From contig CAJJDN010000138.1 of NCBI GenBank assembly GCA_905182985.1, forward strand, positions 264,846 through 328,845: 64,000 nt of DNA, read 5' to 3'. The position numbers and the translations under genes are program-made. The notes below the pieces were generated by a model, which was not told the DNA's origin, made no database searches, and was given only the letters and a program-made list of their open reading frames with translations. This document shows positions 23,328 to 37,801 of the stretch, one piece after another. The stretch comes from Paramecium sonneborni (lineage: Eukaryota; Ciliophora; Oligohymenophorea; Peniculida; Parameciidae). Positions within the stretch are counted from its first letter, which is position 1. Every line of letters starts with the position of its first letter.

Positions 23328-26087
23328 TCATTTTTTTTTCCCCAATAACACTGCTTTATTGGGTGATTTTTATAATGTTTATCCTTTTGTATTTAAATTG
23401 GCAGAAAAAAGTCTATTTATAGCTAAACTTGTTTTATTTGATTGTTATTTATTATCTTTTTTTTGGAGAGGTAATTAAGAAATTGAATTAGAATTTTGAG
23501 CATTAGAATTTTCATTAATTTTTTACTAATATTGGATGGCCTATCCAAAAGTTGGAGGTCTCTAATTGAACTTTTTTGATAAAGCATCTTATTACTTTTT
23601 TTTAGCTTATTCAACAATTTTCAAAAGATCTGGTTAAAAGAATTATTATTCTTATAATCTATTTTTTTTAGTTTATTAATTCATTTCTTTTTAAGCCTAT
23701 AAAATCTTTTATAATCTTTTTTCTTTTAAAAATTCTTTTTTTTAATCTTTGCTCATTTTCAAATAGTTTTCAAAATCGGAATCATAGTTTTCTTCTTCAC
23801 TTTCTTCAAATTTATGCATTAATCTAGCTTATTTTTCTTCTTCAGTTTACTCCATATTAATTAAATCTATATTTGAAATTTTACCATTCCTTCTTTTGAA
23901 TTCTCCTTTTAGAATTTTTTTAATATCTTCTTTCTCTTATGCATGTACTCTATCCATAAATATATGAAATGCTCTTATTTCATTTTCTTCATCTAAATCT
24001 TCTATTTTATCATCAATCATTTCTAATAATTCTTTTTCTATAATATCATTTTCTTCTTCATCATCTTCATCATCATCTTTTATTTCTTTAACAACATCAT
24101 CATGAGATTCATTATCAGATCCTTATTCTGCTTAATCTTCAACCAAATTAGATTCAATAAACTTTCTCATTTTTTCTCTTTCTTTTTATCTCTCTAATCT
24201 TTATTTTTTTTTCTCTTCTATTTCTTTTTCTTTTTTCTTTCTTTCTTTAAACATTGTAGAAACTTTTTTTAAACGTCTAAACATATTTAAATCTTCTTCA
24301 TTAATTTCTTCAACTTATTGATCATCATCATCACTAGAAATTATTTTGGCAAGTTTTTTGTAATCCTAATTATCTTATTTTTTATATTCTTCCTTCTTTT
24401 TTTCTTCCTCATCTTCTTACTCTTTATCTTCATTATCTTCGTTTTCATTTTCATCAGAACAAGAATCTTTTTAAATTTATTTACCTGTTTTAATTTATTA
24501 TAATTATTTCTTTTCTTCATCATCAATCTAACTCATTATATCAGATTTCTCTTCTATTATAACAGCAAAATCTTTATCTTTTTCAACTTCATTCTTTTCT
24601 TACTCTTCAATTTCTTTTTCTGTTAATTTAGATACTTTAACTTTATTATCTATAAATTTATTATTATCATTGCTTTAACTACTTCCATCATCAATATCTT
24701 CACTTTCTTAATTTAATTCAGCTTACTTTGGAATAAAATCTTCATCAGGAGATGAATCATCACCATCATCTGCTAATTAATTTTTTTACCTCTATTAATC
24801 AATTTATTCAAAAGTTGTACTTTAAAATCTATTCATTAACTCATTTAATGATAAATTAATTTTATTTGCTTTATGTTCAACTTATTTTTATTGTAATAAT
24901 TATTAAAATTCACTTCTTGAATAAGCTTTATTACTATTATTCAAACTAGTTGATGTTTAAACAACTCTATCAAAACCTTACTATTTTATTTTATTTAGAA
25001 AAAGAGTATTTTCAAATATTTTATCTTTAGCTCCATTTATTTTTGGTATGAATAATTATAACTCTGGATCATCAATATCTTCTTAAGATAATCCTTTCTT
25101 TAATCCCATTGAGTAAGTCTTTCTTAATTAAATATTTTTAGATTCTCCTTCTTATTTCTATATTTATTCATCTTATATAAATGAAGATGTTTTCATTAAT
25201 GATGGAAATTTTGGTAAACTATTTCCATTAAATTCTATATCTTAAGATGGTAACATATTGCTTGAGAATAGAGATCTTTATGATTTTTATTGATCACCAA
25301 ATACTAAAACATTCTATTTGTATTATTATACTTTGGATAACATGTCTCGTTTTGCTTTTTATTTAATTGCACTTTCTTCTATTTATTATTTTTCAAATTT
25401 TAATTCAAATTAATCATCATCATCTATTTCTTAATAATTTTAATGTTCATTTTAAAATTCTTAAGGTGCATCCTCAAATTCAGTAAAGAATTTATGTCTA
25501 TTTTTAATTAGTTAATTGATATTTTTAGCATTTTATGCTTTTCTTTTATTTGGTTTATTATCAATTCCAAAAGTATCTCTATCATTTCTATTATTTTCAA
25601 ATTCTATTTCCATTTCTCTTCTTGGTGGTTCATCCTCTTCTTCTGCTTAAATAAATTTTTTATTTAGTAAATTTTCTATAGTTTTTTCATTAGTTTCAAC
25701 TCCTTTCTTTTTTGGCTTAATTTATTTTAATGGTTTTTCTTTTTTTTATATTTCTTAATTTTCCTCATTTTAATTGGCGGCATTTTCATTCTATTTTTTT
25801 TATCTAGGTTTACGAGGTTTCTAAGGATTTTAATTTAATTTTTTTTATTTCTTTTGTTTTTCTATCTCTTGAATGTCACTTTAATCACTAATTTAAATAG
25901 AATCAGGTTAATCAACCGAAAATATATCTTTTTTTTATTCTTCTATTTCTTCATCCGAACTTTTAGGTCTTTTAAGTCTACCTTTAATTGGAGCAGATAC
26001 TTCAAGAACTGAATTTGAATCATCCTCTGACATTGATGCAAATATCTTTATTTAATTATTGCGCTAAATTGTATTATAAATAGTCAT
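23328..26087 (-). CDS. Claspin/Mrc1-like replication-checkpoint mediator (tentative)
   Basis: A single intron-free frame of 919 codons (901 from the internal MSEDDSNSVLEVSAP, the more natural start at 26033). It is highly charged, with many D/E/K runs. Residues about 650-790 hold the pattern of the MRC1-like domain: an acidic segment (QAEQGSDNESHDD), then ELLEMIDDKIEDLDEENEI, then FMDRVHAQEKEDIKKILKGE followed by FKRR, and YDSDFENYLK. Claspin and Mrc1 travel with the replication fork and pass the ATR signal to Chk1/Rad53. SQ/SD sites occur but no clear Chk1-binding repeat. If MTIYN is the start, the ATG overlaps the upstream stop. A charged-protein look-alike cannot be excluded. Confidence 0.55.
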
Positions 26088-26555
26088 TTTTTATAGTGCA
26101 AACTAGTTAATTTTCTAATTGACTAATATGGGTCTTCTACTTATTTTGAATAATAAAGTCTTTTTGTAATTGATTATGTTTTTGAAAAAGATTATAACAT
26201 AGGAGAACTATCTCGTGTATTACATCTCTATTTTGTATCATGGCCTCTTAAATTTGATATGAAATTTCTCTTCCTTCCCATTGAAACTGTAAATCCTCCC
26301 TCATCATAACTTAATATATTTATCCTTTTACCTTATATAGCCATCCCTTCCACTTCCATCATTTCTATATCTATTTACTTTTGAATCTATACAAGGAGAA
26401 GGTGATGCTTAATATCTTCGATTAGGATATGAACCACTTTCAGGACGAACAGGCTATGTCTAATTTTATTTCCAAAATCCACCATTAAAATTGCTTACGT
26501 AAGTGTCCCTACCTGTCCCATCTGCAAAATAATTACTCAACTTTGTATTGTTCAT
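26084..26555 (-). CDS. Small protein with repeated DGxGRDxYxS motif, 149 aa
   Basis: Starts MNNTKLSNYFADGTGRDTYV and, with one 22-nt intron ending AAG, runs to TGA at 26084-26086. Two internal copies of one motif are visible: DGTGRDTYVSNFNGGF near the start and DGSGRDGYISYDEGGF in the middle. Small conserved proteins with G-x-GRD-Y motifs occur in ciliated and flagellated eukaryotes, so an axonemal or cortical role is possible; that is from general recollection, not from a database. The C terminus is basic. Confidence 0.65.
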
Positions 26556-26675
26556 AACAGATTTTATATACATTAATATTTTAACTCTAGATGTATTAAA
26601 ATATAACTATATAACATAAAATACTATCTAATCAAACTAGACTTATTTAATTATTATATATAATTTTATTTTATT

Positions 26676-27115
26676 ATGGGTCTTACATGTGGGGCTCTCT
26701 GCTCTAGAGAGAGAGACAAAACAACTAAAAGTGAAGCAGATTTAGCAGAGTTTGCTTTTTATCAACATTTAGAAGAAACTAGAAGCTAAGGTTCTTATCG
26801 AAGAACTGCTTGTATGATGGTATCAATTTCTTAAAACTTTCCTTTAAGCCTATTTCAGAGTTTGCAGGACTAATGAATAGTGCATCTAATTATTGGATTA
26901 ATAAATAATAATATCAAGTTTGTGGAAACAATAGGCCTATGTTTACATATAATTTATAAAATCGAAATCTCTTATTAAAAATCGATAATTCCGTTTTTAC
27001 TCTTCAGGAGAAATAATGTGCCATTAGAATTCAAAGATGGTGGAGAAAAAAACAAGAAAAGGCAAGAAAATCTAAAAAGCATTCGAAATCCTATGTGAAT
27101 CTTTTTTATCGTTGA
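26676..27115 (+). CDS. IQ-motif protein with probable myristoylated N terminus, 136 aa
   Basis: Starts MGLTCGALCSRERDK: Gly2 plus nearby cysteines suggest dual acylation and membrane attachment. A 29-nt intron ending AAG (starting at 26820) joins RRTACMM to PISEFAGLMNSASNYW in frame. Near the C terminus QCAIRIQRWWRKKQEKARK is a good IQ motif, the usual calmodulin-binding helix. Together these suggest a membrane-bound calmodulin-binding protein. The stop is TGA at 27113-27115. Confidence 0.7.
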
Positions 27116-28719
27116 TTTTTATAACAAATTCACTTTCTAATCATTTTATATTTCATTCGTTATCTAAAATATTTATATAATTCTTTTTATTTCCGAAAAA
27201 CAATCAGAACAACTCTTTTATTTAACTTTAATATTTGATTGTTTAATTATTTTTATGAAGCAACTATTAGACTTATTTAAAGATATCTAATCAATAAATT
27301 TATTTATCTATAATGAATAGCACAATTTCAAATTAAATATAATGTTATCAAATATTTTTATTTATTTTTATTTATATATATTTATTTATTTAATTGATAT
27401 TATAAAATTAGTTCTGCACTTTCAGTTTTTAATTTTTGGTCGTTAACCTCCTGTGTGATTCTTCGATTTATATATAATAATTCTAGATTTGTTGATATAT
27501 ATGATACAATAATCAAAATGTTAACTTTATCTTCTTCATTTAATGAAATGATAAAAAGATATTTATGAAAAAAATATTAGAAATTTGGACTTAAGTCTAT
27601 TTTTTGTTAACAATAGTACAATTGCATATGAAAATGAAATTTTTTAAACATGATTTTTAGTTTGTTAAACCTTTTTAATGTTTGGTCTTAGGTAAAAAAA
27701 AAAATTAATTGGAACCATAACTTAATACTTGCTTTAGAACTAATGAATCATTATATTATACAGAATTAATACTCATTGAATTTAAAATAATAAATAAATC
27801 AAAAGAGCATTAGTATAACTTATCAAAGTGATGGATACGTTTTTGTGTAGTAAAAAACTTAAGATAGTAATTTGATTCGTCATATGTAATTGGAGATTAA
27901 GATTCAATCACTTTAAAAGTTACAAATTTAAATAATGGAATCATGGAATTCTGATTGAAAAATAAAAACTATTAACTTAACCTCAATTCAATTTGAATTA
28001 ATTATTAAGTAATTTTCTTAAGATTTGAAAACAAGAAGTGAATTAAAAGTGATATTGTTATCTAGATTCCTGGAAAATTACATTTTTATTATAATCATTA
28101 TTTTCATTACTTAATTTTTTAAAAAAAGGCCTAAGTATTCATTATCATACTTTTTTTCCTGAATTGCAATCAAATTATTTTTTCTCATTTCAAGCTGAAT
28201 TTTATTTAAATTTATATAAAAAATATATACTAGGTCAAATAATTTTAAAATATTTATAAATTTTTTATCAGAGCCTTATTATTATGTTCTTTTAAATTTA
28301 AATTTTAGGATATTACATAGAATAATGAACTATTTTTAATGTTTTGCTATATTTCAATTTTTTTTAATAGGATACATCATAATAATTTGAATATGAGTAT
28401 AATTAACTGCAATTTTTGTTTATTGCTTATAAAACTAAAATAACTCGAAAATATTTTTTTACCTTTGAAATATTAAACAATTATTTTAATTCCATAAATG
28501 AAATGAAATAGCACAAATAATTATTAATATTTTGATTAGATTAGACAATTTTATTTGTTTATGTGATTAAATCATGTTAAAGTTAAACTTTTTTTGTAAT
28601 AGATTTAATGTATCTCACAAATTTGTTAAAGGTATATATTTAAACAAAATTCAACTAATTATTAATAGATTGTATTTAAAATATATTAATCAAAAATTCA
28701 AAATCATAATTATTAATAG
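27116..28719. other. Long intergenic stretch, no gene called
   Basis: About 1.6 kb of AT-rich sequence. A few short pieces read plausibly under the ciliate code (for example FVNNSTIAYENEIFQ near 27600 and NLIRHMQLEIKIQSLQ near 27880) but are broken by TGA in all frames. They may be remnants of an eroded gene. The right end is the upstream region of the giant surface-protein gene. Confidence 0.4.
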
Positions 28720-31700
28720 ATGAGAAATGACATCATTGCACTTTTAGTTGCTCTCATTTTGCCTTAGTATTTCTCTGAATATAATCTAGGTTTGCTTATT
28801 CTAGTTGCAATTATCTAAATCCTGAATTTAATAAAAATAGTGGAATAGAACCCTTATAAGACATAGAAATAGGATTAGATGAAAAAGTAGTGCTTGGAAA
28901 TTAAAATATTGGGTATGGATTATGGATGAAGTATCAACCTTTTGGATCTAACTTTGATATAAGTATTTTATTAACTTAAAAACAATAGATGATGTTTTTT
29001 CATCATAAACAAAAGACAAATCAAGAAATTCTTTTGTATATTTGCTAGAGGAATAGTAAACAAAAAGCAGAATTTTAACATTTTATATAGAAATTTCTTC
29101 ATTAACATTATAAATAATTCACCACATAGATTATTCTTTTTAGACATAAAAATCAAAAATTTCTATAAATTTTGATCCTCTTAATTATGATGGTAAATGG
29201 ATATTATTTTACTTTTATTTTAATTACTAATCATAATAAACAACAATAGCATTTATTTTGGAGAACTAAATACTAAACCCAAAAATACATTTGATCGATG
29301 ATGTTCCTTCTTTACCAAATATTATTAGACAAGTTATCGGTGGAAAATATTTTTTAGAAGATGATAATATATCTTTAATTTTGTCATAATTTTAAGGAAA
29401 GATATCTTAAATTTTTAGTGAAGGAGATACTAATTTATTTTCTGAAAATAATAATCTAAACCAATTCATGTAAAATTGCAAGATGGAGACTTTATGTAGA
29501 GAAAGTACTTACAAATTAAGTTATTATGATGAAGAATATAGAGGTATTAGATTTCTATCAGAAACAATACCAGTTATAGAATTTCCTATATATATTGTTT
29601 AAGGTTGGATTAGAATAAAAGAATTAAGAAAGTAGCATCATGAGATGGTCATTTTAAGAATAACTATAAATAAAGACTATAATGATGATTTTACTATAGG
29701 TGATAAAGAATTATACTTAAAATATTTCTAAGACTAATAGTCTGATGATAATGGATTTGAAATTACTACTTATTCTTATGTATTTCCTAGTAGAACTGTA
29801 TATTAAAGCTAACAGAAAGATATCATAAGAGTTACTGGAATAGAATATTTAAATTTGTTAGGAAATTGGCATTATATCTAATATGAAATTGGTACTCGAG
29901 GTAATGAATAACAAGCATAATTTTAAATTTATTTCCCTTCTTAATAAAAAGTTCTAAAGTTTGGTTGGGAACATCCAATCTATCATTTTAGTAGTATACA
30001 ATTACAATTTCATTTTGGAGGAGATAAACATACATAAAATTTTATGAGTGGATATCTACTTAACTGGATATTAACTACTTATTGTACAGCTCCACTTACC
30101 ACTTTTTCTCCAAAATGCCATTATTCTTGTTAAACTTGCAATGGTCCTTTTTTTGATAATTGTTTAACATGTCCAATTAATAGTAACCGTATTTTCTTAA
30201 CTAATAAGAATACTTGTCCATGCAAAACTTAGTATGTAGATATTAAAGATCAATCTAATTGTGAATTAGCATTTTCTATATATCCATAACTAACGCTATT
30301 GGAAAAAAAATAAAAATGTAAAATAGATGGATATTAATTTTGTGATTTCAGCTTTAAAATCTGTTCCTAAGGATATTTTCTATATAATTCTACATGTTTG
30401 TAATGGTATTATTATATCATTTTATATAGTCCTGGATACTCTCCAATTACAAGAAATTATTTTTATTGTTCAAATTGTTTTTTTAAACCTGAATAATTTT
30501 CATTTATGTTAGAATGCACTGAAGATACTATTCAATTAGAAAATTCATGTCATACTATAGAAAGATCATATTCTCAAATTTAAAGTTTTATTGTTTTTCA
30601 AAATAGCTAGAATGAATTGGAGTTAAAAGAAAATAGTCTTAAAAATGATTGTAATGATGGCTATTTTTTAGATATTGATAATTATTGCATTCCTTGCTTT
30701 TAAGGTTGTCAATTATGCAAAAATATAGAATATTGCCTAACATGCAAAAAGGGTTATTATTTAACAAAAGAATTTTAATGTAAGGAATGTAAAGATTGTA
30801 AAGAATGCTAGTTATAATTTAATTCTTTGAGATGTATTTCATGTCATATTGGATAATATTTAAATTCTAATGGCACTTGTACATCTTGTGGATCATACTG
30901 TGCTAATTGTAATAATAATAGAAAATGTTATTATTGTGATGATCCAAAAATGTATTATTTAACAATAGATGGTGAAAATTGTCAATATTGTTAAATATCA
31001 AATTGTATCTATTGTTACCAATATTACGTAAAAGAAGGTTTAATTTATTCTACTTTGGATATCAATTTTGTTAATGATTAGAATTATTATTCTTCATTAA
31101 ATATAGGCTGTGCTCTCTGTGAAAACAATTATTATTTTAATTAAGTTTCTTTAAAATGTGAACTTATCGTTGTTATGAATGAAGAATATAATGAAAATGA
31201 ATAGTGTACTTTTGGCTTAATCACTGATAATCAAGGATCTAACTATTGTTTGATTAGTAAAAATAGATATACTTCTACTTAAAATACAGATTGCTCAGAT
31301 TTATATGATTGTGTTTAATGCATACAAAATTATAGTGAAGGGATATCTTTTTGTATAATTTGTGATCAAGGATATTATTCATCAATTTTAACTGGAGAAT
31401 GTCATTTGTGTGATTTTTCTTGCTTTGTTTGTATTTAACAAAACAAAATATATAAAGATTATTGGAAATAGGACATTAAAGCTTATTATAAATTTGTATT
31501 AAATTAGGACAATTCTCATCCTTTTGAAAAATATGCAACTCTCTCATCATAATACGATTTTGAAATAATTTGCACAAAATGTAATGTCGGCTATATTCTT
31601 TATGAACACTAATGCATTTATGATTGTGATTATGATTGTACAAATTGTCAAGTCATAAATGGCATTGCTACCTGTGTATAATGTATAGAAGATTAAGTTG

Positions 31701-34700
31701 AAATCAGAAAAAGCTAATATATCTAATAATGTAAAAATTATGAAGATTGTTATTATAAAGCCATTTTGGCTTATAATACCTATTGTTCTAAAGAAGATTA
31801 TTAAAATCAATTAAATAGTAAAAGTGGCAACTAAAAAGTTGATTTTCAAAAAAAGAATATTTATATTGATTATTTATAATCTCTTTATACATTGGATAGT
31901 CTTTTTTCACAAGCCATTAAATATTTAGATAGTAGTTTGGTTAGAGAAATTGATTTTCAATTTACTTTAATTTAAGGGACTACTCCTAAATGTTAAATTA
32001 AAGATTTTTAAACTTTCGAAACTTTCATATTAAGTTCGAAAAGTTAAATTGCTGCTGTAAATCTTAAATTTATTGGAAATTCAGATACTACTATTTTAAG
32101 AATCCAATAACTCAATATAAATAGTTTTACATCAGTTATATTTGAGATATTACAATTAGAAACTTAGATTATGTTTGATGTAATTTCTGTGGAACAAGTT
32201 GAATTCAAAAATTGTATATTTCTATCAATTAATTAATTTGCAATTTAACCACAAATTAAATATTTAAATTTAATTAATTTAGAATTTAGAAATTTAAGTA
32301 GCATTAATTCAACAATTTTCGATAGTGTTACTAAAAACTGCTAGATTTAATTAAATCAAATTAAAATCACTTAATCCAAATTTTAAAATTCCAGCTTATT
32401 CTATTTATATGCAAAATCTCAAAATGCTGTAAGTAGTTTAAGAATTTAAGGAATTTCTATCTTCTAAACTTAATTAGACAACTCATTCATTATTAAAATT
32501 AAAAATTAAAAAGATTTTGAATATGGAGATATTATTTTAGATTTTGTTTAACTTAAAGATGTTAGAATATCAAATTAATCATCTATTTTTTAAGTTCTTG
32601 GAGCTAATTTTTTTTAAACAAACAATATTATAATTACTGATTGTTAATTTTTTTATTAATCTTATTTTTATATGTCAAATATAATTTAGATTAAAGGTAT
32701 TAATATAAATAATATTCAATTGGTGGATAGTAATTTATTTAGTAATAAAATTGATAATTACACTTCTGATATCTCTTTATCTGAATAAGAAAATTTATTT
32801 ATTATACAGAGTAAAATAGAAAATATCCAATACAATAGAGCACAATCAATCATTTAAATTGTATAAATAAGTCAAGCACACAAAATGAATGTCAAATTAG
32901 AATATTTTAATTTAAATAATTGTACTTATACAATAAAATAAATTCCAAATTCATTATCTTATAATAAATCAAATATTTATATTGAATGCTATTACTGCAC
33001 ATTTAATGAGTTTTCTATTTTAAGAGGATATGGATTACCAGATATTACTATTTTAAACTCAAGAAATATAGAAATTAATAACTTTTATTTAATTCAAATG
33101 AACTAATATTATTTTAAAACTTTACACTCATCTTTAGATTGTGTAAATAATTATGCTTAAAATTTAATGTCTTATTATTTATATATTGGTTTTTTTTAAA
33201 ATATAACTATAAGTAATTTGTATTTAAACTCAAGCATAACTTTCAATTACCCTTTTATTATTTTTAGGGGATTTAATGAGATGGATACAACATTAAGTTT
33301 AAATTTAATCTTGAAAGATTCAACTTTCGATTCCAATATGTTGATAATCACAAGATCAAATGTAGCAACATCTATAATAGATATTTAATCTGAATTAATT
33401 TCTACATTAACTTTTGATAATGTAACCTTTTCTAACAATCATTTAAATTCTTATTTTTAGGATATGACTAAATAATCAGCCTCAACATTATTGATTTCTT
33501 TGTAATAAGGAAATATAAAAATATTAAATTCGATTTTTCTTTAAAATATTATGACTAATTCAACAGATTCTATTATGTACATTAAAGCTACTTAAATTTA
33601 GATTTCAAATACAAATTTTAAAAATAATAATATTATATCTTTTTCTAGAATTACTAAAAATTTACTATTATTCAATTAAATTGATCAATAAACATTAAAA
33701 AACATTTTCCCAATAAATTCACGAAGTGGAAATGGAATTTTAATTTCATCAAATATTATGTTAAGTAATTTGATAGTTGTATAATCATACTCGAATTAAG
33801 GAGGAGGATTTAGTTTAATTACTTAGAGTACAAGTATAATAAATATTTAAAATTCATAATTTTCTAATACTTTAACATCCTTATCAAGTTATTCATATTC
33901 ATTAGGAGGTTGTATTTATATTGATTCTTAACTATCAACACTGAAATTAATAATAAACAATACTATTTTTGATAAATGTTTCAGTAGAAAAGAAGGAGGA
34001 GCATTATACTTAATTCCATCAGCTAAGTAAAATTATATCTCAATGACAAATTTAAAAGTTTCAAATTGCTTTTCTATATAAAATACATTTATATCATTTT
34101 CTTTGTCTAATTTGGAAAAAGTTTAATTAGATGTTTATCTAAATCAAATAGATTTTTTTGCTACAGAAAAAGGATTTGAAGAATACATTTCTCTTCTAGA
34201 ATTTCCAACCATCACAGAATTAGATGATATTCGAAACAATAATCCAATTATTATGTTTAAATATGGTAAAATTAATATTGTGAATTGTAACTTCCATAAT
34301 ATACATATCTAAAGTTTAATTAACATTGAATTAGCCAACAATATTATTTTAGAAAATATTCGTGTAATAAATTCTACATTACTATACTCGACTCTGATAA
34401 AAGTTAACCTTAAAAATTGTAATAATTTATTTATAATATTTAGCTTAAAATGGATAATTGATATTAAAGAATTTAACTTTCTTAAATATAACTGAACATT
34501 AAAGCAATATAAATAAATCCGAAAGTCCTTGCCTTTGGGAAAATTAAAAATATCTTGAAACATTAAAATGCTAATATAACACAACTTCGAATATTAATTT
34601 CAACATAAATGAATCAAATATTTCTTTGCAATAGATTTAAAAAGAATGCAATAAGAATTAATTCTATGAGAATATCAAATATAATTTTAGTTTAATTGAA

Positions 34701-37700
34701 ATTGAGGATGTTAACGATAATCATCATATAAAAGCTGAATCTCTTATCTTTAATTCAGTTAATTGCTCTAAATGTTAACATGGACTGATAAGTTTTCTAA
34801 ATATAAAATAGGTTGAAAAAGACAACATTTTTATAAAGAATATTAATATGGCAAATTGCGTTTGTGGATAAACAGGGTGTTTATCAATATTATAATATTG
34901 GAATGAAAATATTTTAGCTACTGAAATGATACCAAATAATCTTAATAAAAGATTATTATAATAACATGATTATACAAAATTAGCATTCTAAGTAAGCAAT
35001 TAAGTTAAAATAATTGATAGCTTATTCTTAAATAATAATGCTATATTTGGTGGATCACTTTTCATAGTTGAAACATAAGTTTTAATTCATAATTGCAGAT
35101 TTTAAAATAATTCTGCTAGTATTGGAGGTGCTATTTATTTTTACTCTAAAAACTCAACTTTACTTATTTTTGATAGTTTTATTATTGAAAATAATGCTTA
35201 AATAGCTGGAGGAATATTTCTTAATGAATAATCTATTCAAGAAACAAAACAATTAGATGTGATAATGCTAAATAATAATTCTACAAAATTTGGATAAGAT
35301 ATTTATGAAAGTCCACGTTCATTAACTATCTCTGTAGATGCAGGCAAAACTTTCTTAAACAAAAAGATAGTTTTTAAAAATTCTTCTAAAATTATAGAAT
35401 AAATCTAAATAGTTCCATATAAAGTTTTAGGGTCTTCTTAAAGAGTTAATTTTCTTACATATCCTTCTGGAATTTCAATATCATCATATGAATACTTTGA
35501 TTTAGAAAATTTAAATTTCATTCCTTACAATTTAACATTTCGGATTATTCCTTTAAATAAGTTTAATCATCAAATGAAAAAGTAGACAAATAGTTTTTGT
35601 ATACTATCTTACAATGTATTTAATTTGACTGATAATTCTATTTTAATAAATTATCCAGCCTAATTATCCTTAACTAAAGTTGAATTCAATTAAACTTCAG
35701 AGGATTTTAATTTAGATGATATAAAAATAATTTTTGACCCTTTAGTAAATGAAGATATAGTTTTGAGATTAAATATAAATTGCAATAACATCAAAATACC
35801 TTAATATAATTTAGAACCACCATATAATATTTAAAATTTGATTACAGATTATGAATTAATAGTTGACTTAAAAACATTTAATTGTTAATTAGGAGAATAT
35901 TTGAATTCAACTTCTGGAGGTTGTATATTTTGTGATCCATCTCTTTAATTTTATTCTGTTTAAGTTAATGCATAAAGTTGTAATTATAAGGATGATTAAA
36001 AGATGCGATCTATTAAAAGTTCAATGATTGAATTAAAATCTGAGTATTGGAGAGCTTATTATTATAGTGATAAAATTGAACATTGTTTTCATAATGTAAA
36101 TAATTGTTTGGGAGGATGGAAACCTGGATATTAATCATGTTTTTTAGGCCACATTGGAGCCTTATGTGAATAATGTGATTTATATAATATAAGAGGTGAT
36201 GGATTTTATTCTATTAGTTCACCCTATTAATGTGGTAACTGTAATCAGATATTAGATAATGTTTTAACTATTTGTCTAATTAGTTTTTGGACTCTTATTT
36301 CTACTTTTTTATCTGTTTTAGGCACTATAAGGAATATTAATGATTTAATATTAGAGATTCGACTTAAATCTTTCAAAATTAACCCTATTAATTCAAAGGT
36401 ATCATCGGCCATCTTAATTAAAGTTTTTACTAATTATTTTTAAATTCTTTCTACTATTTCCACCTTTTAACTTTAAATTCCACCTGAAATAACTTCAATT
36501 ATTAATAATGTCGGTAATCCAATTGATTCTATGGCATATTCTTTTGATTGCTTTTTAATTACAATATCAGATATTCTAATAATATATTTTAGAATTATTT
36601 GGAGTTTAATCACTGCTGCATCATTTCTCGTAATTTTCTTTATTTTTGGAGGTCTTGTTATATTGATGAAATTTGTAAAATTTAAATTTTCATTTATTTC
36701 AACTGCTTTTTTATACATTTTCATTTATGTGTAGCCAAACTTAATTGGAGGCTTAATATCATTACTCTCATATAGATTAATTTCTAATGAATTATGGATT
36801 TAAGGAAATGTAGCATATAGATACGATAATAATAATCATTTTTTATGGCTTTTATCATTTTGTTTGCCTTTGATATTATTATTTGGTATACTATTACCTA
36901 CTTATTTTTTTTATAAACTTTATATTAATAAAAATTTTTTGGATTAGACCTAAATAAGATAGAATTGGGGTTATCTTTATAATGAATATAAATAAAAAGC
37001 CTACTTTTGGGAAATAATTAAAATTTTATAAAAAGAATTAATTATTATAGTCTTAGCATATTATGAGGATCATGTTCCAATAAAAGCATCACTTGTATTT
37101 TTATGTTTATTTGCTTACATCTATTTAACCAATTCATTTTAACCTTACTATACTGGTTATATGAATTAATTAGATAAATAATCAATAATTATTTGTGCAA
37201 TCTCTGCTATTTTAGGTAGTTAAATTTATGTAGCTCAATAATCAAATTTAATTGAAATAATTTGGCCCTTTTATATTATTATTGGTATTATTAATTTATT
37301 TTTTATTATCAAGATTGTGGTTAAAATAATATTTGCATATTTTAATAAACTTTATGATTAAATAGAAAACATTAGAGAACTTATTTTTAAATACTTTCCT
37401 AGTTTAATAAAATTGGCTAATTAAAATTTTGGTTTTTTACAAAGCAAAAAAAAGTAAAAAGCTAGAATCAAAGAAAGATTTGCTAAAATTAAAGGTTATT
37501 TAATTTATAAGGCTAAACTTATTATATAATATAAAAGGTATTTTTTATATAAATTAATAGAACTCAAAAATTTGATTTTCCTATCCAAAATAGATCAGAT
37601 TCTTCACATTTCTAAAATTTATATTCAAGTGGTTTGAAATTAAGTCCTGTTAAATCTAGCTAAAATTAATAATCTTATATCCTGGATTAATTTGATGATT

Positions 37701-37801
37701 AAAAAAGTTCCTTCTTTTAATTAATGTCATAAATGTAAGGATCACTTTCTAGATAAACTCCAATAGAAACTAGTAAAGTAATCAATTCATCAAAGCAATG
37801 A
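28720..37801 (+). CDS. Giant cysteine-rich surface protein with multi-span membrane C terminus, about 2,989 aa
   Basis: The start MRNDIIALLVALILP is a signal peptide. I removed introns of 38, 26, 25 (near 34418) and 23 nt (near 37530); the remainder is exactly 2,990 codons. Order: an N-terminal domain to about residue 450; a cysteine-rich region of furin/EGF-like repeats (CHYSCQTCNGPFFDNCLTC, CKECKDCKECQ) to about 1,030; about 1,350 residues of N/I/S-rich repeats with frequent NCxF and FGGS motifs suggesting a parallel beta-helix; a second small Cys cluster (CLGGWKPGYQSCFLGHIGAL); then about eight membrane spans (ICLISFWTLISTFLSVLG, LILLFGILLPTYFFYKL) and a basic/Q-rich cytoplasmic tail. This layout is typical of large ciliate surface proteins of unknown function, perhaps adhesion or sensing (inference). 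Confidence 0.8.

Noticed and set aside
23336..23358. 8-bp stem hairpin (cccaataa / ttattggg) that looked like a terminator
   Set aside because: It lies inside the coding end of the minus-strand Claspin-like gene (codons for NKAVLLGK), so pairing is probably coincidental.
24318..24526. Overlapping plus- and minus-strand hydrophobic or lysine-rich ORFs
   Set aside because: They are frame shadows of the acidic D/E repeat codons of the Claspin-like gene.
31547..31810. Minus-strand hydrophobic ORF
   Set aside because: Antisense to the cysteine-rich part of the giant surface-protein gene, whose plus-strand frame is continuous there.
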